Positions 57,372 to 64,000 of a stretch of DNA of 64,000 bases are shown piece by piece (the first letter of the stretch is position 1; each line of letters starts with the position of its first letter). A program made the position numbers and the translations under genes. Below the pieces are notes generated by a model that was given only the letters and a program-made list of their open reading frames with translations, was not told the DNA's origin and did not search any database. Source of the stretch: Ignavibacteria bacterium UBA2373 (lineage in GTDB: Bacteria > Bacteroidota > Ignavibacteria > Kapaibacteriales > UBA961); NCBI GenBank assembly GCA_002344005.1, contig DDTD01000070.1, forward strand, positions 1 to 64,000, in the 5' to 3' direction.

Positions 57372-57468
57372 AAAAAACTCCGCTGAAAAAAGTGCGCAAC
57401 CGTACATTGTCCTTAAAGCGGTAATTTTGCACCGTATTTACAAAAAATTTTGTACAAATCTACTTCAG

Positions 57469-58224
57469 ATGATTCACATAGCACGATTGTTACTATTGCC
57501 ATTGGCACTATTATGGGTAAGCAGCTTTATCGGTTGCGGCACCTCTTATGAACTTGATACCAAAGATCCGGCATCCATTTTCCGTGCAGCCATGATAGAA
57601 CTCGAGGACGAGGATTGGCTTGAAAGTGAAAAACTCTTTGATCTTATTCGTCTGCAATATCCATCATCGCCTTATGCTGATGATGCACAATTTTACATTG
57701 GTGAATTACATTTTCGCAAAGGTGAGCATATTCTGGCATCATTCAATTTTGATATGGTGCGACGCAGCTATCCGATGAGTGAACTATCCCGTATTTCGCG
57801 CTATAAATCGGCTTTGTGTTATTATGAATTATCGCCGCCTTTTGATCGCGATCAAGATTATACAAAAAAAGCAATTCAGCATTTTGCAGAATATCAAGCA
57901 TTGTATCCCGATGATTCTCTCTATATGGAATCAGGAAAAAAAATTGATGAATTGCGCAATAAACTTGCACGACGTGAATATGAAACTGCGGAAATTTATC
58001 GAAAATTATATACCAATAAATCGGCTCTGGTGTATTATGATTTTGTGATTGAAGATTATCCCGACACAGAATATTATGAAGCAGCATTTGTTGGAAAAAT
58101 CGAAGCACTTTCCGATCTTAAACGCAAAGATGAATTAAGAGCAACAATAGAACAATATAATGCACGTATTCCCAAAGGTACGATGCGCGACCGCGTGATG
58201 AGTATTGCCAATTCTTTACCATAA
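57469..58224 (+). CDS. bamD: Outer-membrane assembly lipoprotein BamD
   Basis: A 251-residue lipoprotein of the Bam complex that inserts barrel proteins in the outer membrane. Signal peptide MIHIARLLLLPLALLW with lipobox FIGC, then TPR repeats: FRAAMIELEDEDWLESEKLF, YPSSPYADDAQFYIGE, HFAEYQALYPDDSLY, ALVYYDFVIEDYPDTEYYE. The order and length match YfiO/BamD. ATG 57469 gives the lipoprotein signal; a much longer upstream in-frame start overlaps the exonuclease on the other strand and is rejected. It is followed 16 bp later by a thioesterase. Confidence 0.9.
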   Translation: MIHIARLLLLPLALLWVSSFIGCGTSYELDTKDPASIFRAAMIELEDEDWLESEKLFDLIRLQYPSSPYADDAQFYIGELHFRKGEHILASFNFDMVRRSYPMSELSRISRYKSALCYYELSPPFDRDQDYTKKAIQHFAEYQALYPDDSLYMESGKKIDELRNKLARREYETAEIYRKLYTNKSALVYYDFVIEDYPDTEYYEAAFVGKIEALSDLKRKDELRATIEQYNARIPKGTMRDRVMSIANSLP

Positions 58225-58240
58225 TTTTTTTTTATTTTTT

Positions 58241-58744
58241 ATGAACACTCCGGTAACAAAAACTCCCGCTGAATCAGTGGTAAATATGACACATTTAGTT
58301 TTACCCAATGATACAAATCAGCTTGGTAATTTACTTGGCGGTACGCTTATGCACTGGGTGGATATTGCAGCTGCTTTAGTAGCAATGCGCCATTCTGCTC
58401 GTGTATGTGTGACTGCTTCTGTGGATGAAATTAATTTTTTTGAACCTATTAAATTAGGCCACATGGTGCGTGTTCATGCTTCCATTAATCGTGCTTTTCG
58501 TACATCTATGGAAATTGGTGTGAAGGTATTTCGTGAAGATCCTATTCATGGTTCTGAGGCGCATACATCAACGGCATATCTTACTTTTGTTGCCATTGAT
58601 CAATATGGAAAACCTATGTCGGTGCCGCAAGTGGAGCCTGTAACGGACGATGATAAACGTCGTTATGAAGCGGCAGCATTACGTCGTGAACAACGTCTGA
58701 AAAATCGTGATATTATGAATGCACTTCGGGAAAAAAAGGGGTAA
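58241..58744 (+). CDS. Acyl-CoA thioesterase, YciA-like hotdog
   Basis: A 167-residue hotdog-fold thioesterase that hydrolyses acyl-CoA to free acid and CoA. The motif NQLGNLLGGTLMHWVDIAAA near 26-46 carries the conserved Asn, Gly-Gly and Asp of the YciA/BFIT group, followed by VTASVDEINFFEPIKLG near 65. A charged Arg/Lys/Glu-rich helical tail ends the protein. ATG 58241 follows bamD by 16 bp. Chain-length preference cannot be read from sequence. Confidence 0.88.
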   Translation: MNTPVTKTPAESVVNMTHLVLPNDTNQLGNLLGGTLMHWVDIAAALVAMRHSARVCVTASVDEINFFEPIKLGHMVRVHASINRAFRTSMEIGVKVFREDPIHGSEAHTSTAYLTFVAIDQYGKPMSVPQVEPVTDDDKRRYEAAALRREQRLKNRDIMNALREKKG

Positions 58745-58799
58745 TTTTTTTTACTGGAGGTTATTAAATAGGTATTTAACAAAGAATAGTTGAAGTACA

Positions 58800-59645
58800 A
58801 TGGAAAATCAAGAACCCCAGAGAAAGTTGGTTGTAGGTGGTCTTTCGCTTCCTATTGTTATTGTATTTCTTTTTTTCTTTGTTATAGGGCTTTACGTCTG
58901 GTTTGGCTACTTCTACAATTATAGTGAAATTACAGGTTCGTTCTTAAATGCACTATATACAGGTTTGGCTTTGGCATTACTCATTGTTGGGGTTATATTA
59001 CAATCTCGTGAGGTAAAAGAACTGATCAAACAAAATGAAGAGAATAAAGACTATACTAAAAAACTCGAAACATCATTAGAAAAAAGAGATCAAATTATTG
59101 CTCGAAAGAATAAGGAAGAAACGATTGTTCGTTTGATTAGCTTATATGTTGATGTAATACGTCAAGAGCAAGAACAGGATTATAAATTTTTTAGAGAACG
59201 CTTCCTCCAGATATTTAATTTTCCGGAAACGTATATTCTTAACGAACAGAAAAATAGTGAGAAAGAAAATTTGGAATATATAAAGAACGGTAAGGAAGAT
59301 CCTAACTATCTTAGAGCTGTATTCTGTTTTTGTGAATACCAAGTCGGCTATCAGTTCAGATTTTCAAACAACTTGATTTTAAGGATATTTGAATATATCT
59401 CTCATGAGTTTAACACGAGAAACCCCGATGATATGACCTCGAAGAAGCTTTTTGTGAATATGGTTGTTGATGCTTTAGATAGACATAGATTATTTATATT
59501 GTTCTTTGCAGCATTCTCTGATAAGTATCCTAATCTCAAAAAGTATATTGAAGAATTTGGAGTATTGACAAATTTAAATGACCGATATCTTGAGTTAGTT
59601 GAATATAAGAAACTATATAGAGAATCTGCTTTTAGGAGATATTAG
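58800..59645 (+). CDS. Two-helix membrane protein, AbiC-like architecture
   Basis: A 281-residue protein with two membrane helices (about 14-38 and 45-66), then SREVKELIKQNEENKDYTKK, a coiled coil (about 68-105) and a helical cytosolic domain (about 110-281) with no catalytic motif seen. The arrangement of a helix pair ending in LQSREVKEL plus a coiled coil is shared with putative phage abortive-infection (AbiC-like) and other defence-linked membrane proteins. The link is by architecture only. It stands alone behind the thioesterase with its own terminator. Confidence 0.6.
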   Translation: MENQEPQRKLVVGGLSLPIVIVFLFFFVIGLYVWFGYFYNYSEITGSFLNALYTGLALALLIVGVILQSREVKELIKQNEENKDYTKKLETSLEKRDQIIARKNKEETIVRLISLYVDVIRQEQEQDYKFFRERFLQIFNFPETYILNEQKNSEKENLEYIKNGKEDPNYLRAVFCFCEYQVGYQFRFSNNLILRIFEYISHEFNTRNPDDMTSKKLFVNMVVDALDRHRLFILFFAAFSDKYPNLKKYIEEFGVLTNLNDRYLELVEYKKLYRESAFRRY

Positions 59646-59828
59646 TTCTTAATTTTCAATACTACTAACAAATGTATTTTTAGATGTTTTCTATGTTGTC
59701 GGTTATTCCTGTATGCGAAAGATTATTGCATGATGTGTCTTATATATACACGTGATGTATGTGAAGTATTTTGAAATGGGAAAATCGTCTTCATTCATTC
59801 TTGATTTAGTTATACTGAATAATTCCAC

Positions 59829-59858
59829 AAAAAAGGGCTTTAAAAAAGCCCTTTTTTT
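59829..59858. terminator. Bidirectional terminator before murD end
   Basis: AAAAAGGGCTT-taaa-AAAGCCCTTTTTTT, with A and T runs on both sides, between the convergent membrane-protein gene and murD. Confidence 0.88.
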
Positions 59859-59869
59859 ATAGAAATATC

Positions 59870-61213
59870 TTAGTTTTCTTGAAGTGCCATAACCGCTTGT
59901 TTAAAGACTTCACCGCGATGTTCATAATTTAAAAACATATCGAAGGATTTACAAGCCGGAGAAAATAAGACAATACTATGGGGATTGGCATTCTGTAAGC
60001 CAAGTTGTACTGCGTGTTCAAGAGAATCGGCACGGATACATCGTACCATTGCGCTATAATGATTGAAAATTGCATCTTTTTCTTCACCGATACAAATAAT
60101 GCAATGTACATTGTTGTGTACCAGCTCATCCAAGGAAGAATAATGATTATTGTCGCCTCTGCCGCCTGCAATCCAGACAATAGGTTTTTGATAGCTTGAA
60201 AGCGCATACCATGCCGCATTGACATTGGTTGCTTTAGAATCATTAATGAAATCAATAGAGTGGAGGGTACGTACAAATTCCAGACGATGTTCCACGCCCG
60301 AAAACTTCATAAGCGATTCGCGAATATCTTCATTGCTGACTTCAAAAGCCCGCACTGCCAGCGCTGCTGCCAAAGCATTTTGCGCATTATGATCCCCGGG
60401 CAATCGCATTTCATCGAATACCATTATCATTTCCTCTTTATGCTGTATAGTATTTTTTATACACAAAGTACGGTCTTTTTTATAGCCACCTTGCTGCATT
60501 GGCGACATACTGAAATACTGCACTTGTGCTGCCGATTGATGCGGATATGCTGCAACCGCACTGTCATCGGCATTCAAAATTAGCAAATCATTTGCTGTTT
60601 GATTCTTTGTGATGAAAAATTTTGCTTTCGTATAGTTCTCAAATGTGCCATGATATGCCAAGTGATCGGGCGTAATATTGAGAATAATTGCAATATGAGG
60701 ATGAAATGATTGTGTCCTATCAAGTTGATAACTGCTTGTTTCTACAACAATTATTGTGTTTGGATCTATGGTGTCCACAAGCTCCGATACGGGTGTGCCT
60801 ATATTTCCTGCTGCAACAGATTTTTTTCCTGCATAATTTAAAATAAATGCAATAAGGGTTGTTGTCGTTGTTTTTCCATTTGTGCCTGTGACGGCAATAA
60901 TCGGATTTTCGAGAAAAGTGCAACCATATTCCAGCTCGCTGATAATGGGTATGCCCGCTTGTTCGGCTTGCTGTATAATCGGCGCATGAGGCGGTATGCC
61001 CGGAGAGGTAATGATAATGTCTGTGTGGAGTAGTGTCCGTTCGGAATGCCCGCCAAATTCATAGTCAATGCCGACCGAATCAAGCTTCGCCGCCGCCGGA
61101 CGATGATATTCAAGAGATTGATATTCTGAAAGAAATACGCGATTTCCTTTGCGATGTGCCAACAATGCCGCAGCAATGCCGCTTTTGCCCGCACCAAGTA
61201 CTGTAATATTCAT
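59870..61213 (-). CDS. murD: UDP-MurNAc-L-alanine:D-glutamate ligase MurD
   Basis: A 447-residue cytosolic Mur ligase that adds D-glutamate in peptidoglycan precursor synthesis. N-terminal NAD-like fold (VLGAGKSGIAAALLA), ATP loop VTGTNGKTTTTTLIA near 105-119, the central NITPDHLAYHGTFENYTKAK near 195 with the carbamylated-lysine neighbourhood, EHRLEFVRTLHSIDFINDSK near 300 and SPACKSFDMFLNYEHRGEVF near 420. Length is normal. It is monocistronic here, not in a dcw cluster with murG. Confidence 0.95.
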   Translation of the reverse strand: MNITVLGAGKSGIAAALLAHRKGNRVFLSEYQSLEYHRPAAAKLDSVGIDYEFGGHSERTLLHTDIIITSPGIPPHAPIIQQAEQAGIPIISELEYGCTFLENPIIAVTGTNGKTTTTTLIAFILNYAGKKSVAAGNIGTPVSELVDTIDPNTIIVVETSSYQLDRTQSFHPHIAIILNITPDHLAYHGTFENYTKAKFFITKNQTANDLLILNADDSAVAAYPHQSAAQVQYFSMSPMQQGGYKKDRTLCIKNTIQHKEEMIMVFDEMRLPGDHNAQNALAAALAVRAFEVSNEDIRESLMKFSGVEHRLEFVRTLHSIDFINDSKATNVNAAWYALSSYQKPIVWIAGGRGDNNHYSSLDELVHNNVHCIICIGEEKDAIFNHYSAMVRCIRADSLEHAVQLGLQNANPHSIVLFSPACKSFDMFLNYEHRGEVFKQAVMALQEN

Positions 61214-61294
61214 TGATTGCCCGAGTATGTATCAAAATTCCACTCAAAGATACAATCTTTCCCTATTATGATACAACAAAAAGCTCTATGGGTT

Positions 61295-61987
61295 TTACAT
61301 TGCACGCTCTAAAAGTTTATAGCCCGTTCCGTGAACATTGACAATTTCCACATGATGATCATTGCGCATATATTTGCGCAACCGTGTAATAAACACATCC
61401 ATACTTCTGCCATTAAAATAACTATCATCGCCCCATATTTTTTTTAAGGCTATTTCGCGACGCAACACAGTGTTTTTATTCTCGCAAAGCATTTTTAGTA
61501 AATCGGCTTCTTTGCTTGTGAGAGGTTGGCGATAATTGTCGGCTGTCAATAAACGCTCATCATAATCGAAGGAAAAAGCCCCCAAAGAAAATTTGGTTTT
61601 GGGCACTTCTTGTTTAATGTGTAAGCAACGACGTAAAACGGCTTGAATACGGAATAATAATTCTTCTGCACTGAATGGTTTTGTCACATAATCATCTGCA
61701 CCTATGGAAAATCCTTCGATTTTATCTTCTTTCATACCTTTTGCCGTTAAAAAAATAATAGGCACATTGGTATCGCGCATACGAATTTCCCTTGCAAGGT
61801 CAAAGCCATCACGTTTGGGCATCATCACATCCAGCACACATAAATCGGGCTTTTCTTCTAAAAATGCTTGCAGCCCTTCATCACCATCACTGCGCAAGCG
61901 AATTTTATATTGTTTTAATTCTAAAAATTCTTGTAATACTGCTCCTAAATTAGGATCATCTTCAACCAAAAGAATATTGTGATTCAT
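61295..61987 (-). CDS. OmpR-family response regulator
   Basis: A 230-residue regulator: receiver domain (about 1-120) with acidic pocket EDD near 9-11, phospho-acceptor in CVLDVMMPKRDG near 52, Lys in VTKPFSAEEL near 102, and a winged-helix DNA-binding domain (about 130-230; LTSKEADLLKMLCENKN, SMDVFITRLRKYMR, VHGTGYKLL). ATG 61987 starts MNHNILLVEDDPN as in homologues; a longer frame would overlap the kinase gene. It lies 25 bp downstream of the histidine kinase, so the two form one operon resembling Bacteroidota RprXY pairs. Confidence 0.93.
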   Translation of the reverse strand: MNHNILLVEDDPNLGAVLQEFLELKQYKIRLRSDGDEGLQAFLEEKPDLCVLDVMMPKRDGFDLAREIRMRDTNVPIIFLTAKGMKEDKIEGFSIGADDYVTKPFSAEELLFRIQAVLRRCLHIKQEVPKTKFSLGAFSFDYDERLLTADNYRQPLTSKEADLLKMLCENKNTVLRREIALKKIWGDDSYFNGRSMDVFITRLRKYMRNDHHVEIVNVHGTGYKLLERAM

Positions 61988-62012
61988 ACGACATTGAGAA
62001 ATAGATAAAACA

Positions 62013-64000
62013 TTATGATGATAATCGAGAAAATAAGGGTAGAGCAATAGTAAATGTACTTCCTTTTTGGGGTTCGCTATCCACAGAAATTGTGCCTTCA
62101 TGAGCTTCGACCATTGCTTTGACATAACTTAGCCCCAGACCAAATCCTTTGACATCATGGCGATTACCGGTGGGCACACGATAAAAACGCTCAAAGACCA
62201 TAGTTGCTTGCTCTCGTGTCATGCCGCGCCCTTTGTCTTTAACCGCAATATAAATATACTTGCTGTCATTTTTTGTTTCAATAGTAATGTCGGGTACATC
62301 GGGCGAATATTTAATGGCATTATCAAGCAAATTGCGGATAATATCACTTAAATGAGTCGAGTCGCCGTAGAGAACACTTGCTTTTGCATGTAATTGTGTA
62401 TGGAGTGAGCCGCCTCGTTTATCTATTTGAATATGGGCATTGTGTGACTCACTCACAATGATAGCATGGATATCTACTTGTTCGGGAACAATAGAATATG
62501 TGCCATTTTCAATTTGAGCTGCTTGCAATAATAATTCCACATGCTTGCCAAGACGTTTATTTTCCGAGTGAATAATGCCGGCAAAACGCTGTCTTCGAGC
62601 TTCATCAGCAGCAATATCCGGATCTTTTAATGCTTCACTTGCAAGCGAAATTGTCGAAATAGGTGTCTGAAATTCATGCGTCATATTATTGATAAATTCT
62701 GTTTTCATATCGGACAGCTTTTTCTGACGATTCATTGTTACGACTGTATAACCAAAAGATGTGACAACAATTGATAAAAATATGCCTGAAGCTAATAATT
62801 GCTTCCATATTTTTTCGAATGCCGATGAAGTATTATCGTGAAAATAAAGTCTCAACTCATATTCACTCGGTAAAATATCATTAGGGAATAATGTGGCAGT
62901 ATAAACATTGCTGCTGTTATCTGATTGCAGCGCTTTATGAGAAAATGCAATTTTCCCTGATTGAGTATGGCGTACATCATAGGAAAAGGGAAGTTCGATA
63001 CCGCTATTTTTTATTTTTGTGCGTATGAGATTTTCTAAGGAATCGGAATGGAGGCGTTGTTGAATCGGTCGTGGACCGGTTGCAAGTTCTGCAATCCAAC
63101 GTGCTGTCATATCAGTGACTTGATGCACTTTTTGTGCAACATTGTGTACTGTAACTTTTTTTGCTGCCTTCGGTGATTGATGCGTAATCCTAGCCGTCGG
63201 AGAAATTATTTTTTGTGCAACAGTGAGTGTGGCAGCTTTGGTGGGAGATGTATATTGTTCGGATGATGAAGATGAAAATATAATTGCGTTTTTATGTGAG
63301 TAATTATCTGTATTAAAAACAAATGTTGTCTTTGGTTCATTTGTATAAGCAGAGGATTTACGATTTTGCGCTGTGGGATTCCATGTAATTCTTTTATCCG
63401 TTCCAACATTCGTAGAAGAATGTGTGGAAGAAGCATTATCATATCCTATTGTTCTAAACATACTTTCCGGTCTATTGACTCTAATATTGCGGTTACTGTA
63501 TGAAGGCGTAAAAGAGGATTCTTCAGGAAAACTATTATCCTGTTCTATTTCCATACCTGAATTACAGAGCTGAATAATCACATTTTCGATAATTTTATTT
63601 TTATTGCTCATTATAATTTTGATGGATGAGTCTTGTCTGCGTAATTCTTTCACTTGATTTTGTAATTCTTTTTCTTTTTGGAATGTTTGAATCCTCATTT
63701 GGGAGCGTCGTTGTGAAGAAGCATTTTTTCTGTCGCGGGATGCCATGCGTCGTACTTCACGATCATTGAGTGCAAGTGTAAGCATTTCGGCATTAGCATT
63801 CATCAATTGTATATCGTTGATATGCAGTAAAGGTCGGGCATGAATAGTATCTTCATTATCTTTGTTTATTCGAAAAGCGTCACGGGTGGGTTCTTCTTCT
63901 TCCATTTCCTCAGAGTCAGCAGATTCGGAAGCGCTATGGTCAAGGGATTCTTCGTCGGTTTCTTCACTATACTCATTCTGATATTTGGAAGATGGAACGG
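62013..64000 (-). CDS. Sensor histidine kinase, 5' part beyond window
   Basis: The frame is open through the window edge, so the N-terminus (and probably the first membrane helix) is missing; at least 662 residues are visible. The sensor region is long, low in complexity and rich in Ser, Thr, Asn, Gln and Glu (63000-64000), followed by a membrane helix (GIFLSIVVTSFGYTVVTM near 62700-62770), HisKA with NNMTHEFQTPISTISLASEA, and HATPase with NLLDNAIKYSPD and GFGLGLSYVKAM. An ATG at 63905 exists but the acidic codons upstream remain in frame. It is paired with the response regulator. Confidence 0.9.
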   Translation of the reverse strand, partial: VPSSKYQNEYSEETDEESLDHSASESADSEEMEEEEPTRDAFRINKDNEDTIHARPLLHINDIQLMNANAEMLTLALNDREVRRMASRDRKNASSQRRSQMRIQTFQKEKELQNQVKELRRQDSSIKIIMSNKNKIIENVIIQLCNSGMEIEQDNSFPEESSFTPSYSNRNIRVNRPESMFRTIGYDNASSTHSSTNVGTDKRITWNPTAQNRKSSAYTNEPKTTFVFNTDNYSHKNAIIFSSSSSEQYTSPTKAATLTVAQKIISPTARITHQSPKAAKKVTVHNVAQKVHQVTDMTARWIAELATGPRPIQQRLHSDSLENLIRTKIKNSGIELPFSYDVRHTQSGKIAFSHKALQSDNSSNVYTATLFPNDILPSEYELRLYFHDNTSSAFEKIWKQLLASGIFLSIVVTSFGYTVVTMNRQKKLSDMKTEFINNMTHEFQTPISTISLASEALKDPDIAADEARRQRFAGIIHSENKRLGKHVELLLQAAQIENGTYSIVPEQVDIHAIIVSESHNAHIQIDKRGGSLHTQLHAKASVLYGDSTHLSDIIRNLLDNAIKYSPDVPDITIETKNDSKYIYIAVKDKGRGMTREQATMVFERFYRVPTGNRHDVKGFGLGLSYVKAMVEAHEGTISVDSEPQKGSTFTIALPLFSRLSS

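Noticed and set aside
57175..57468. Long 5' extension of bamD
   Set aside because: It lies antisense to the exonuclease gene and would hide the lipoprotein signal that starts at 57469.
61295..62125. Longer response-regulator start overlapping the kinase gene
   Set aside because: The extra 46 residues match no receiver domain and overlap the kinase coding end; the ATG at 61987 gives the standard N-terminus.

Overview
The window reads as a moderately AT-rich chromosome segment from a Gram-negative member of the Bacteroidota/Chlorobiota (FCB) group. The evidence is lipid A (LpxH) and Bam-type outer-membrane genes, a TonB-dependent receptor, many secreted proteins ending in type IX secretion (T9SS) sorting domains, repeated ASH/HYDIN ('choice-of-anchor D') modules, and TAnnTTTG-like promoter boxes. 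A Kapabacteria-like lineage is a guess from the mix of modules; no rRNA or other phylogenetic marker was available to place it. No rRNA, tRNA, CRISPR array, transposase, integrase or reverse transcriptase was seen.

Layout. 1-414: intergenic palindromic repeats. 415-7262 (minus): hutU, rseP, lpxH, a SPOR protein, two small membrane proteins and murG. 7380-12245 (plus): TPR-SPOR protein, secreted protein, ABC exporter, secreted N-formylglutamate amidohydrolase-like enzyme. 12495-13946 (minus): seven-bladed FG-GAP T9SS protein. 14228-19790 (plus): CrtO-like protein, TonB-dependent receptor and partner secreted protein. 19791-21010: a gene-poor island with the repeat family from the left edge and two adjacent 21-bp tandem arrays. 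21011-29204: housekeeping and accessory genes (LMW-PTP/ArsC-like protein, folC, YbdK-type ligase, acyl-CoA ligase, acid phosphatase).

29393-43866 (plus) is the centre of interest. Four giant T9SS surface proteins are built from interchangeable modules (VWA, ASH, Ig-like, then either an FGE-sulfatase/C-type-lectin fold or a seven-bladed WD40 propeller, then ASH repeats, a cohesin-like region and a sorting domain), followed by an OmpA-type protein. Shared 1.6-kb near-identical segments suggest ongoing recombination. The two FGE modules end in a 73-bp segment that differs almost only by amino-acid-changing substitutions between near-invariant flanks. This is the signature of diversity-generating retroelement (DGR) variable regions, but the RT and template repeat are not in the window.

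44094-64000: multi-PAS hybrid kinase, dsbD, trxA, an aminotransferase, a Cys-rich secreted protein whose best start is separated from the body by an 11-G tract (probable phase-variable switch), a BNR-repeat T9SS protein, dnaB, a PolB-like exonuclease, bamD, a thioesterase, an AbiC-like membrane protein, murD, and a response regulator/histidine kinase pair cut by the window edge.

Together the window mixes envelope biogenesis (lpxH, rseP, murG, murD, bamD, SPOR proteins, DsbD) with a strongly diversifying cell-surface repertoire exported by T9SS.
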